Shown here piece after piece: positions 1-8,152 of a DNA stretch of 31,922 nt. A model generated the notes under the pieces. It was not told the origin of the DNA. It did no database searches and was given only the letters and a program-made list of their open reading frames with translations. Position numbers and translations under genes: made by a program. The stretch comes from an uncultured Muribaculum sp. (lineage in GTDB: Bacteria > Bacteroidota > Bacteroidia > Bacteroidales > Muribaculaceae), in the NCBI GenBank assembly GCA_910589555.1, contig CAJUTE010000032.1:1-31922 (forward strand). The letters are read 5' to 3'. Numbering within the stretch: position 1 is the stretch's first letter; every line of letters begins with the position of its first letter.

Positions 1-171
1 CCGACCGACAACGACAGCGGAAGCAGATGGAGTCGCCCGAAATATATTTCGCTAAGTTTCAGGAAATGATCTGGAAGACTGCTTGAAATTGGCTCCCGTG
101 CACAGGCCACCAACACGAAGCTGCTATCGTTGCCGGCGGGGATTCCGTATTTCAACTTTTAACCCCGACAG

Positions 172-201
172 TATTACTATATACTTTATTACTATATACT
201 T
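172..201. repeat. Perfect tandem duplication of 15 bp
   Basis: The unit TATTACTATATACTT occurs twice head to tail with no mismatch (172-186 and 187-201). It lies in non-coding A/T-rich sequence between the left-edge frames and the leftward terminator. Replication slippage is the simplest origin. No known repeat family is recognised. Confidence 0.85.
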
Positions 202-242
202 TCGGTTTATGTCTTTTTGGGGGAATTTTCGGATAGGATAAT

Positions 243-271
243 AAAAAAAAATACTCGTCATCACGACGAAT
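243..271 (-). terminator. Leftward intrinsic terminator with T9 tract
   Basis: Read on the minus strand, ATTCGTC (271-265) pairs with GACGAGT (259-253) through seven pairs, one of them G-U, around a five-base loop. It is followed by A and nine consecutive T. This is a textbook intrinsic terminator. It lies only about 40 bases downstream of a strong leftward promoter, so it would either end a very short RNA or act as an attenuator for a gene further left. On the plus strand the hairpin is followed by a shorter T run (five T after AATC), so it might also work rightward. Confidence 0.7.
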
Positions 272-311
272 AATCTTTTTACCTTAAATCTAATACCATG
301 AAAAACTGTTA

Positions 312-342
312 CAAAGGTACGGATTAAATTTAATTTACCAAA
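312..342 (-). promoter_or_regulatory. Leftward Bacteroidetes-type promoter
   Basis: On the minus strand TTTG (342-339), exactly 19 bases, then TACCTTTG (319-312) match the Bacteroidetes consensus TTTG-N19-TAnnTTTG in full. Transcription would start near 305 and run left. About five bases in comes an ATG opening a six-codon frame MVLDLR, followed by the hairpin and T9 tract at 271-243. No gene on this strand is securely identified within the window. Confidence 0.75.
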
Positions 343-456
343 AATATGTGCTTAAAAATTTCAATAGTTAACTCTTTTTAACAGTTGGGCATTTTTGTGA
401 GTGTTATGAAAACAATTTAAACCCATGTAGACGTTATAACTAAACGAATAATTCCG

Positions 457-464
457 TACCTTTG
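457..464 (+). promoter_or_regulatory. Promoter -7 element of the ompA-like gene
   Basis: TACCTTTG fits TAnnTTTG and sits in the same local context (CCGTACCTTTG) as the leftward promoter at 312-342. The expected TTTG at -33 is replaced by a weak TTAT (434-437). The predicted start near 470 gives a leader of about 40 bases, A/T-rich, before the ATG at 511. Confidence 0.6.
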
Positions 465-510
465 TCGGTCAAATCAAAGGATCAAATATAACAATTATAA
501 CTAAAATTTT

Positions 511-1380
511 ATGAAAGTACGTATTCCGGTTATTCTCGGTGTGATTTCAGTTCTGACACTTTCAAGTTGTGTGAGCTCTAAGAAGTACGCTCAACTTCAA
601 GACCGTTATGATTCTCTGAGCAAGGATTATAACCAGTCACAGTTGGACCTTACGGAGTGTAATGCCACAAGCCGCAATCTTCAGGAGCGTCTTGATGATG
701 CCCGCAGTCAGGCTGATGACCTCAAAAAAGGTTACGCCGATTTGAAAAACTCGCTTGACCAGAGCCTCCGTCAGAGTGCGCAGGGTAGTATCAATATCTC
801 AAAACTTGTGGATGAGATAAACGCGTCAAATCAGTATATCAAGCAGCTTGTTGACGCAAAGTCTAAGTCAGATTCGCTGAACATGGTGTTGACCAATAAT
901 CTGACTCGCTCACTCACACGCGACGAGCTCCGTGAAGTTGACATCAAGGTGTTGAAGGGTGTGGTTTATATTTCGCTTGCCGACAATATGCTTTTCCGCT
1001 CGGGAAGCTATGAAATAAACAGCCGTGCTATGGAGACTTTGAGCAAAATAGCGAAAATCATAACTGACTATGGCGATTATGATGTGCTTGTGGAGGGCAA
1101 CACCGATACTGTGCCCATCTCTCAGACTAATATCCGCAACAATTGGGACCTTTCGGCTCTTCGTGCATCATCAGTGGTGCAAGTGTTGCAGAATGATTTC
1201 GGTGTGAATCCGCAGCGTCTAACAGCCGGCGGACGTGGAGAGTATAATCCTATCGCCGACAACACCACCGACCTTGGTCGTCAGCGCAACCGCCGCACCG
1301 AGATTATCATAACTCCGAAGCTTGACCAGTTCATGGAATTGATTGACAAAGCCCCGGAATCTGATTCGTCAGCACATTAA
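511..1380 (+). CDS. OmpA-family outer-membrane lipoprotein
   Basis: The 289-residue product most likely anchors the outer membrane to peptidoglycan. It begins with a lipoprotein signal peptide whose lipobox is L17-S18-S19-C20, so the mature protein would be lipidated at C20. Residues 22 to about 115 are rich in K, Q, D and L in a pattern typical of a coiled coil. Residues about 155 to 270 form an OmpA C-terminal peptidoglycan-binding domain, with MLFRSGS, the EGNTDTVP motif near 195, and the basic QRNRRTEI motif near 260. There is no N-terminal beta barrel, so it resembles Pal or the stalked OmpA-like lipoproteins of Bacteroidetes. It has its own promoter upstream and a strong terminator 40 bases after the stop, so it is probably transcribed alone. 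Family assignment is firm; the precise cellular role is inferred. Confidence 0.9.
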   Translation: MKVRIPVILGVISVLTLSSCVSSKKYAQLQDRYDSLSKDYNQSQLDLTECNATSRNLQERLDDARSQADDLKKGYADLKNSLDQSLRQSAQGSINISKLVDEINASNQYIKQLVDAKSKSDSLNMVLTNNLTRSLTRDELREVDIKVLKGVVYISLADNMLFRSGSYEINSRAMETLSKIAKIITDYGDYDVLVEGNTDTVPISQTNIRNNWDLSALRASSVVQVLQNDFGVNPQRLTAGGRGEYNPIADNTTDLGRQRNRRTEIIITPKLDQFMELIDKAPESDSSAH

Positions 1381-1420
1381 TGACATTCCCGACTGGAGTT
1401 ATAAACAACTACCAAATATT

Positions 1421-1468
1421 GCAGCCGGACACTATGAGCATGATGCTTGAGTGTCCGGCTGCTTTTTT
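1421..1468 (+). terminator. Intrinsic terminator of the ompA-like gene
   Basis: A perfect 13-bp stem (GCAGCCGGACACT at 1421-1433 with its complement at 1450-1462) and a 16-base loop are followed by TTTTTT. It lies 40 bases past the ompA-like stop. Read on the opposite strand the hairpin is followed by AATATTTGG, a weak tail, so any leftward activity would be poorer. Confidence 0.9.
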
Positions 1469-1470
1469 AG

Positions 1471-1497
1471 GATGCTGTGCCTTTTTGACACAGCATC
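1471..1497. other. Second hairpin in the convergent gap
   Basis: GATGCTGTG (1471-1479) pairs perfectly with CACAGCATC (1489-1497) around CCTTTTTGA. It lies 13 bases past the stop of the leftward macroglobulin gene, but no T run follows on that strand (CTAAAAAAG follows). It could be an RNA 3'-end stabiliser or a weak terminator for that gene. Its T-rich loop sits within the hairpin rather than after it. Confidence 0.5.
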
Positions 1498-1510
1498 TCT
1501 TGTCTTGCAA

Positions 1511-4500
1511 TTATCTGCCGACAGTGATTATCGAGCCTGAAGAATGTGCCGTCATCGCCGGGGCATATTGGCTTTGAAGCGTTGCTACACCGGCTGAATA
1601 GACACCGGCATTGTTCACGTTAAGCTCGTAGCTGAGCCTGTAGGTGCCTTTGGGTAGATGGTTCACAAATATGTTGGTCGATGCGTCGCGGTTCTCGCGG
1701 TAGAAGCAGATCCCTTCCGAGAATATCGGAGACGGGAGTTGTTCCACCGGCTCGAAGCAGGCGCCGCGGTCATCGGTTATCACCACATAATCCATGTCGC
1801 GCTTGGTTTCGATGGTTATATTCACTTGAATCACATCGCCCACCGTCATTGAATCGGCTGCTACCCATTTTATTCCGGTCGAATCGGTCACTTTTTTGAA
1901 TAGCTGCTTGTTGATAGCCACATCTTCACATCCGCTCGCCTTTATCTCGGAAATTTCACTCTTATATTGAATGAATATGGCTCCCCACGATGGAATTGAA
2001 TCGTGGGACGACACAGCAAGAGTGCCTTTCGATGGATGGAGCGCTGAGATGTCGGTGCGCGCATATCCGAGTCGCGAATCGGTCTCGTTAAGCTTGATAG
2101 CCTTTCTGCCTATCTTTATTTCGGGGAGACTCGATTTTTTCACCCATGAAGATCCGCAGGAAAGAATTGAATAGATGGCATCGGTTGTTGCCACTGAGCT
2201 GCCCCAGTCCTTTGACTCCTTTTGCAGAATGAGCCATTGACGTATCAGGTCGATATCCTCCGACGACTGATTTACGGTGGTGAATGCCTCAAGAGCCAGT
2301 GACGTGGCTGTGATTTTGCCCATAGACCATGCGGTCATGTTGTCAAGAGAAGGCCACCACATCCCTTTTTCGGGAGATGTGATCGCATATTCCTTCAATG
2401 AGGCTATGATCTCCTGAGCGGTGGCTTTTTCATTGTGATTGTGCAGAACAATCGCGGCGATTGCCTTCATCGGAATATCATAGTTTTTCCAGTCCTTACG
2501 CACGGCTGCGATAGTGTTGCTGATGATGCCTCGCGCTCCTGATGGAACGGCGATCGATGAGTAATAATCACGGGTTATAAGATAATCGAGTGCTGTCGCT
2601 TTTGGATTTTCTTTCAGAGTCCGTGCCGCCTCGCGGTCAAGATATCCCACGGCTCTTGTTTCCATATTGGTGAGTTTCGCGTTGTTGGGACCGAAACCCA
2701 GTTGGCGCGCTCGTCCAAGATTGCTGAGTATGTTAAGTGTGATCCAATGCGACGGCTCTTTATATTGCTCGGTCCATGCCCATCCTCCGCCTGCGCATTC
2801 GAGCGACGACAGGCGCTTGATTGCCGAAGAATAGGTTGATTCTATTTCTGATTTGTCAAACAATAATGCAAGCCGTGCCATACGCTCGGTCTGGTTCTTC
2901 GCGTCCATCACCCAGGGTGTCGCATTCAGCAGCATTGTTTTCAGATCGCTGTTTTTGCTTAACATCGAGGTGAGGGTGGAATCTTCGGGATTGGCAGTCC
3001 ATTCTTTTAAAGCAGCCGCAATCTCCTTATCCTTCGAAACGATTCCTTCGGCAACCGCAGCCGAGAATATTGCCGCGCTCTGCGACAGTGCGTCGGTATT
3101 GTCGTCTTTGCGTAAGCCTGGCAGAGCCGTCACCACATACCATACCGGATTGTTGCAGTATTGCAATGTCACGGTGGCGTCCTTATTGATTTCGGGCAGC
3201 TTCAGGTCAAACTTGTTTTCGGTAGCCGGAATGTAGAAAGGTGTCGTGTCGATCACCGGAGCCACTGAGGATAGTATAGGAAGCAGGCTCTGCTCGCCGT
3301 CGGCATAGCTGCCCATGGATGACTTTATGCGGTAGCCAAGCATCGCATCGTCGACAGGTGCGGTGACGTCGGTGTTTATGGTTGCTGATTTTCCGGCGGC
3401 AATGGTGTCGGAGTAGTTTACGCGGTCAATTATCTCTCCGGTGACAGGATTGAATATTTCTACCGAAGTCATTACGGTTTGATCTGTTTCGGAATTGTTC
3501 ATGACCATGGCGCTGACGATCGCTTTGTCACCGGCGCGCAGGAATCTCGGAAGATTGGGTTGGACCATCACCGGTTTTGAGGAGATTATCTCACGTGATA
3601 GTGACGATGTCAGCATATCGGAGGTGAACGCCAGAGCGCATAGATGCCAGGTGGTATTGGCATTGGGCGCGGTGAACGAGAATTCCAGCGTGCCATCCTC
3701 TCCGGTTGTGAGTGACGGCTCGAAGAACGCAAGCGGCATTTCAGCTGGGCGATACTGGAAGTCGTCATTTACAGGTGCCTGTGCTGCCGCTCCGGCATCA
3801 GCCATCGGTGCTTCAGCTTCCATTTCCACAGCATCCTCGGCGACTTCATCTCTTACTCCATTCAGAGCCTCCTTTTTGTACATCATGTCGCTCGCTCCTG
3901 AAGCGTACAGCCTTGCCGAAGTTGTGCGCACGGTGTTGAGTATCTCTTCAAGATAATACGGGCGGTTCCAGTGTTGTATTTCCGGAGAGAGCAGATTCCG
4001 GCATTTCAGCTGCCGCGAGCCTTTGCCTGAAAGGTAGCTTGTCGTGTTGCCGAAGTGTGACGGTGTTGCGATGCGGAATCGGTTCATTCCGGTGTTTATC
4101 CGCATCAATTGCATAGAATATGGCAATAGCTCATCCAGCGCTTTGCAATACATATCGAGCATTACAGCTGTGCGTGTGCCGTTGCCTGCGCGGTCAGCCA
4201 CCTTCAGGGTCCATCTCTCTTTTTCTCCGGGAACAATTTTGTCGCGGAAAGATTCTATGGAAAGGTCGATGCTTTTTATTGACTCATCGTGGATCACATT
4301 GACTGAATGCAACGATGAAAGGTAGTTGTTGACAGCGTATAGTGTGATTGTCGCTTCATCAATTCCTTCGGGCAGTTCGTAATCGAAGTGATGCATTCCC
4401 GGCTTTACCTCGACCCATTTCTGTTCAAGAAGAGAGTCACGTGAGGCTATGGCGCACAGTATGTGGCAGGCTTCCGCCCTTGTTCCATAGAGTACGGAGA

Positions 4501-7111
4501 CTTTGCGTGACGATATCACATATCTGTTTTCGGGTAGCCATATCGGCTCTTTGGTTGCCGGCGGAAGCGCGTCGTCCGGACGGTATATGTTGATTCCCTT
4601 TGCGGTATATGGCTTGGCAAGCGATGAATCGAGTGTGAAGAAGGTGATGTCATAAGTTCCTGATGGAACATCGTCAAGATTGACTGACAGCGCTTTGTCG
4701 TTCACTCTGCCCGATGCGATGGTGTCATTGTCTTTGATGATTGAGTAGATTACGGGGTTGTTGACCGGCTTGCCCATGAGATCGGTGAGTTCAACGGAGA
4801 ATCTGAACGGTTTTGACGCGTCAATATTCTTGGGCACTGATGCATTTAGCAGATAGGGGGTTCCGAGGGAGAACGCTCTTGTTGCCGACCGGTTTTCTCC
4901 TGACGGCGATGTGGCGGTGAATTCCGCTTCATACATTCCTCCTTCGATGGGCGATGACGAAAGCAGCTCCGAGGGGAATGTGACCGAGAATTTTCCGTCG
5001 GATGAGGTGGCTGTTTCTGTCGAATAGAATGATTTTTGAATCGACCGCATCCACCATGAATATTTAATTCCGCTGAGATTCACGGCAACGCTGCAATCTC
5101 CGAGCGGGAATCCGGAATAGCTTTTTGCTGTTCCGTCAATGGTCACATCTCCTTTTGAGGGGTAGTCGCGACGCACATCGGTTATCTCCACCGAGTAAGT
5201 GGGGAGCTTGTAGTCCGACACCATGAAATTTTTGGAGCCATAGGTTGATGGCTTTCCGGCTGAGTCGATGTGGCGGAACTGTATGGAGTAATATCCGGTG
5301 AGACCCTCTTGGGGTATTTTGAATTCACCGCGGACTCTCCCGAAATCATCGGTCATGCAAATCACGGTGTCAATCAGCTCATAGTTGGCGCTCCGGAGGG
5401 TGGCTTCGATTTTGATCAACGGCACTGTTTCAGTCACGTTGTTGACGCTGCGTTGTACCACCGCGCTCCATTGCACCGTGTCGCCGGGATGGTAAAGCGC
5501 AAGATCGGTGAATGCGGTTATGTCATAGACGGGTTTGGTCGATAATGGCGAGGAGTTTAATATATAGGTGTCGCCGGAACGGTCATTGCCTGATGTGGCA
5601 TACATGAAATTGCCTTTTAGCGTGATTGGCGTGATGCCGTCGGCTGTTGCCGGCAGTTTCCCGGCAACCACGTTTCTGTTGCCTGTTACAATGAATTTGA
5701 CATCATTTACTGCAGGGGCTCCGGTAAGAGGATTTGTGGCGTATCCCCACGTCTTTCCGGCAAATGTGGCTGTAGTGGCAGTGAGATTCGTGCATTGAGT
5801 GACCTCGTAATATCCCGGTACGGGTGATGTGCCGTTGATTACCGGCACTATGGCATAGGTTCCGGGCTCGTCCAATGTCAGAAACTCTTCGCAGGTTTTG
5901 AAGAAAGGAGCTTTTCCCGTGAAGCTGCGGTTCAGGCGTTTCATCGGCGTCCTTCCATTCACTTTTGCCGAATGGGAGGAGTAGGGCACCTTGTAGACTT
6001 GCAATTCATACTTTGGCGTGTTGAAAGCCTTTACGGTTATTTTCATTTTCGTTCCCGGAACAATGGTGCGGGGGAATGAGAGCTCAATATAGGGGGTTGT
6101 GATGGTGGCAAGCGAATTTTTGATGCAGTTGACGCGGAAATATCCGGCATGAGCCGATGCGTATGCCGACAGGGTCTTGAAATATTTTTCGGTTGCTGTG
6201 GAGTCGGTGGGTTCAGGACGTTCAAGTTCTATAAGCGCTTCGCCTGAATATGGCGATGACTTGTAGCGGTCATAGAGCGCATACAGCAGATCGGTCCTTT
6301 TTGATTCTTGCGGTTCGGTGTCCCCGTCCTGGAAAATATTGGAGGAGATGAAGTTGATGCGGTTGATGTCGGTGATTATGAATGGAGCGGCATCATTTTC
6401 ATGGAATACCAGCAGGTCACGATACAGATCCAATATGCGTCGGGCTACAGGATCTTGATAATTGAACGAGAGCTTTGTGTAAAAATCGTAGCGGCACAGC
6501 AGATTTATGGAAAAATCATGTTGCATGGGCGACAGCCGGTTAAGCAGCTTTATGGCTTTTGTTGCCACAAAATCATAGAGCGTGGGATAGAAGGCGAGAG
6601 TTTGGCTGTCGGTCTTGATTGAACGCGGATATTTCGTCAGTTTTGTGGCTTTAAGAGCATCAGGCGACGTTAATGCTGAGTCAATGAGTGAACTGATTTT
6701 CAGTTTGAACTGGTCGCCGCTCCATAACAGAAAGTCCTCAGGCGCATCGTTTTCCGGCAGTTCGCGGCGATCATATTTGTAGCGTGCCGATGTGTAGATG
6801 TCGGAGTAGATGTCGGCGAGAAGAATATTGAGAATAGCCGAGGTGGACGCGTCGGTGGCGGTTGCCGTTTCGGCTATAAGTTTAAGGGGTTGTGAGACGC
6901 TGTCGCGGTCGATTGAAGCTACGGATAGCTCGTAGGCGACGAGTGAATTGACGATTCGGTCGCCGTCATTGTCGAGCATCGCTTTCTTGTAGTCGGCGAT
7001 AGCCTCTGCTTTCACTTTCTTGGGGAAGGCGAAGTCAGGTTGCTTTGGTAGGTTTTGTGCGTTCATTACAAGTGAATAGAGAATAGTAAATGCTATAAAT
7101 AATTTTTTCAT
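1511..7111 (-). CDS. Alpha-2-macroglobulin-like exported protein, thioester motif lost
   Basis: The product has 1,866 residues from ATG 7111. An ATG 27 bases upstream is in frame, but starting at 7111 puts a classic signal peptide at the N-terminus (MKKLFIAF..., probable cleavage after VMNA). There is no lipobox cysteine, so it is secreted to the periplasm rather than lipidated. Residues about 525-640 look like an MG2-type macroglobulin domain (LALYHPGDTVQWSAVV). An acidic, alanine-rich bait-like linker lies near 1080-1115. The A2M core follows near 1130-1170 (GTLEFSFTAPNANTTWHL). A helical thioester-domain-like region follows, including GGWAWTEQY near 1435. Where CxEQ is expected the sequence is DALSQ (about 1339-1343), so covalent trapping is unlikely. 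Bacterial macroglobulins are thought to trap proteases at the cell envelope. It is not next to a pbpC gene, the partner in Proteobacteria. Confidence 0.85.
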   Translation of the reverse strand: MKKLFIAFTILYSLVMNAQNLPKQPDFAFPKKVKAEAIADYKKAMLDNDGDRIVNSLVAYELSVASIDRDSVSQPLKLIAETATATDASTSAILNILLADIYSDIYTSARYKYDRRELPENDAPEDFLLWSGDQFKLKISSLIDSALTSPDALKATKLTKYPRSIKTDSQTLAFYPTLYDFVATKAIKLLNRLSPMQHDFSINLLCRYDFYTKLSFNYQDPVARRILDLYRDLLVFHENDAAPFIITDINRINFISSNIFQDGDTEPQESKRTDLLYALYDRYKSSPYSGEALIELERPEPTDSTATEKYFKTLSAYASAHAGYFRVNCIKNSLATITTPYIELSFPRTIVPGTKMKITVKAFNTPKYELQVYKVPYSSHSAKVNGRTPMKRLNRSFTGKAPFFKTCEEFLTLDEPGTYAIVPVINGTSPVPGYYEVTQCTNLTATTATFAGKTWGYATNPLTGAPAVNDVKFIVTGNRNVVAGKLPATADGITPITLKGNFMYATSGNDRSGDTYILNSSPLSTKPVYDITAFTDLALYHPGDTVQWSAVVQRSVNNVTETVPLIKIEATLRSANYELIDTVICMTDDFGRVRGEFKIPQEGLTGYYSIQFRHIDSAGKPSTYGSKNFMVSDYKLPTYSVEITDVRRDYPSKGDVTIDGTAKSYSGFPLGDCSVAVNLSGIKYSWWMRSIQKSFYSTETATSSDGKFSVTFPSELLSSSPIEGGMYEAEFTATSPSGENRSATRAFSLGTPYLLNASVPKNIDASKPFRFSVELTDLMGKPVNNPVIYSIIKDNDTIASGRVNDKALSVNLDDVPSGTYDITFFTLDSSLAKPYTAKGINIYRPDDALPPATKEPIWLPENRYVISSRKVSVLYGTRAEACHILCAIASRDSLLEQKWVEVKPGMHHFDYELPEGIDEATITLYAVNNYLSSLHSVNVIHDESIKSIDLSIESFRDKIVPGEKERWTLKVADRAGNGTRTAVMLDMYCKALDELLPYSMQLMRINTGMNRFRIATPSHFGNTTSYLSGKGSRQLKCRNLLSPEIQHWNRPYYLEEILNTVRTTSARLYASGASDMMYKKEALNGVRDEVAEDAVEMEAEAPMADAGAAAQAPVNDDFQYRPAEMPLAFFEPSLTTGEDGTLEFSFTAPNANTTWHLCALAFTSDMLTSSLSREIISSKPVMVQPNLPRFLRAGDKAIVSAMVMNNSETDQTVMTSVEIFNPVTGEIIDRVNYSDTIAAGKSATINTDVTAPVDDAMLGYRIKSSMGSYADGEQSLLPILSSVAPVIDTTPFYIPATENKFDLKLPEINKDATVTLQYCNNPVWYVVTALPGLRKDDNTDALSQSAAIFSAAVAEGIVSKDKEIAAALKEWTANPEDSTLTSMLSKNSDLKTMLLNATPWVMDAKNQTERMARLALLFDKSEIESTYSSAIKRLSSLECAGGGWAWTEQYKEPSHWITLNILSNLGRARQLGFGPNNAKLTNMETRAVGYLDREAARTLKENPKATALDYLITRDYYSSIAVPSGARGIISNTIAAVRKDWKNYDIPMKAIAAIVLHNHNEKATAQEIIASLKEYAITSPEKGMWWPSLDNMTAWSMGKITATSLALEAFTTVNQSSEDIDLIRQWLILQKESKDWGSSVATTDAIYSILSCGSSWVKKSSLPEIKIGRKAIKLNETDSRLGYARTDISALHPSKGTLAVSSHDSIPSWGAIFIQYKSEISEIKASGCEDVAINKQLFKKVTDSTGIKWVAADSMTVGDVIQVNITIETKRDMDYVVITDDRGACFEPVEQLPSPIFSEGICFYRENRDASTNIFVNHLPKGTYRLSYELNVNNAGVYSAGVATLQSQYAPAMTAHSSGSIITVGR

Positions 7112-7130
7112 GACGTGATGGGGTGTGGTG

Positions 7131-7169
7131 TAAAACAAAAACAGATACCTCCCGGTGGAAAGTATCTGT
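7131..7169 (-). terminator. Leftward terminator between the Spy-like and macroglobulin genes
   Basis: On the minus strand ACAGATAC (7169-7162) pairs perfectly with GTATCTGT (7148-7141) around a 13-base loop and is followed by TTTTGTTTTA. It lies 23 bases after the Spy-like stop and 19 bases before the macroglobulin ATG. It should end most transcripts of the sigma-factor operon. No good promoter is visible in the remaining short gap, so the macroglobulin gene may depend on partial read-through or on a promoter inside the Spy-like gene. Confidence 0.8.
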
Positions 7170-7192
7170 ATGAGAGGATTGTGTTGAGATGG

Positions 7193-7699
7193 CTACGCGT
7201 TGCAGTTGCCACAGGGGACAGATGCCGTCTTGGGACGCTTGGGGGCTGTCTTCGCCTTGTTGTGGTGGCGCATAAGCTGACGCGTGAATTTTTTCTCGGA
7301 TTTAGGGAGCAGATACATCTGTTTGGGTGTGAGAATCTGCTTGAACCGTTGATAGTATTCAGCCTCTATTTTAGCCTCTTTGGCTTTTAATTCCAACAAC
7401 GCTTCGGCTCCTTTTTCATATTCAACGTCTGATACCTCGGTTTTGCTCTTGTCAATCTTGTTTTCAAGAGCTCGTGTATCGTCATTCAATTTCATTATCT
7501 TCCGTGTCATCTCCGAGTAAACAGGAAAAAACTTGGCTTGCTGTTCTTTTGTGAGTCCAAGCTCTTTTGTCATGAATTCCTGTTTATATTGACGCAATTC
7601 CTTGAACCACTTGTCGCGGTTATCGGCGGCGTGCAAGCTCATTGTAGAGACTAAGAGCATGAGCAGTGAGAGAATCGTGAATCGTCTCATAAATATCAT
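7193..7699 (-). CDS. Spy/CpxP-like periplasmic protein with a C-terminal CxxC tail
   Basis: The protein has 168 residues, or 165 if it starts at the ATG at 7690, which gives a cleaner signal peptide (MRRFTILSLLMLLV..., cleavage near LHA). The mature part is almost all charged helix and carries two LTxxQ-type motifs, LTKEQQAKF and LTPKQMYLL, the hallmark of the Spy/CpxP/ZraP fold of envelope-stress chaperones and sensors. The basic C-terminus ends PCGNCNA, so a CxxC pair stands three residues from the end, which may bind metal or be redox-active. The first ATG overlaps the stop of the upstream anti-sigma-like gene (ATGA), pointing to translational coupling. The setting after sigma and anti-sigma genes suggests an envelope-stress or metal-stress output. 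Family assignment is moderately secure; ligand and partner are not known. Confidence 0.7.
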   Translation of the reverse strand: MIFMRRFTILSLLMLLVSTMSLHAADNRDKWFKELRQYKQEFMTKELGLTKEQQAKFFPVYSEMTRKIMKLNDDTRALENKIDKSKTEVSDVEYEKGAEALLELKAKEAKIEAEYYQRFKQILTPKQMYLLPKSEKKFTRQLMRHHNKAKTAPKRPKTASVPCGNCNA

Positions 7700-8097
7700 A
7701 ATTGTTGAAAACTCGTAAGTGTAACGCCATCGTTATACATATCTTCAAGCAGGTCATATTGGTCGACCTCGTTGGATATGTAGGAGTCAAAGAATTGGTC
7801 GTTGGAGAAACCTTCCGCCAGTATGGGATTGTCTTCCATGGACGGGTTGCCTACGCGTCCGCTTATGTCGTTGAACAACCACATCATTAACCACACGCCG
7901 CTGAACATCGCCGCGAGATAAATATACGGACGCACGCGTTGCCACACGCTGCGAGGCAATACTTTCCCGCTCGATTCGACCGGCTTTTCAGGTAGGCGAG
8001 ACATCATTTCTGCCGAAAAATCAGCGAAATAGTGTTCCGGAACCGTCATTCCCGAGCGACGGCCTATCCGATCCAGTATATCTTGTTTTTCCTTCAT
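7696..8097 (-). CDS. Probable anti-sigma factor, single membrane span
   Basis: This 133-residue protein has a hydrophilic N-terminus of about 55 residues, one membrane span at about 57-76 (YIYLAAMFSGVWLMMWLF), and an acidic outer tail ending in TSFQQL. There is no HxxxCxxC zinc motif. Size, topology and position 55 bases downstream of an ECF sigma gene are what is expected of a Bacteroidetes anti-sigma protein: the N-terminal part would hold the sigma factor at the membrane and the tail would sense the periplasm. I infer the function from context; the sequence itself shows no diagnostic anti-sigma motif. It overlaps the Spy-like gene by four bases. Confidence 0.6.
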   Translation of the reverse strand: MKEKQDILDRIGRRSGMTVPEHYFADFSAEMMSRLPEKPVESSGKVLPRSVWQRVRPYIYLAAMFSGVWLMMWLFNDISGRVGNPSMEDNPILAEGFSNDQFFDSYISNEVDQYDLLEDMYNDGVTLTSFQQL

Positions 8098-8152
8098 TAT
8101 TGATGCTTTTTATAGTTGTTTCAATTCTTTGACTTAATCACGGCTCATAGGT

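Larger units (their letters stand above)
1..310. other. Left-edge stretch with no assignable gene
   Basis: No gene can be named here. On the minus strand a frame stays open from about 158 to the window edge, giving roughly 52 residues that read like protein (an early stretch is LKYGIPAGNDSSF), but it has no ATG; only TTG and GTG codons could start it. On the plus strand two short frames end with stops at 84-86 and 157-159, and either could be the tail of a gene lying to the left. None is long enough to choose between. The stretch also holds a tandem 15-bp duplication and a hairpin with an A/T tract, listed separately. A match of flanking sequence to a known family would settle which strand codes. 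Confidence 0.3.

Noticed and set aside
1380..1577. Forward frame of 65 codons after the ompA-like gene
   Set aside because: It runs through the terminator hairpin and the end of the opposite gene; no start signal or family.
3495..3956. Forward frame of 153 codons inside the macroglobulin gene
   Set aside because: It is antisense to the A2M core and linker; the serine/alanine-rich composition mirrors the coding strand.
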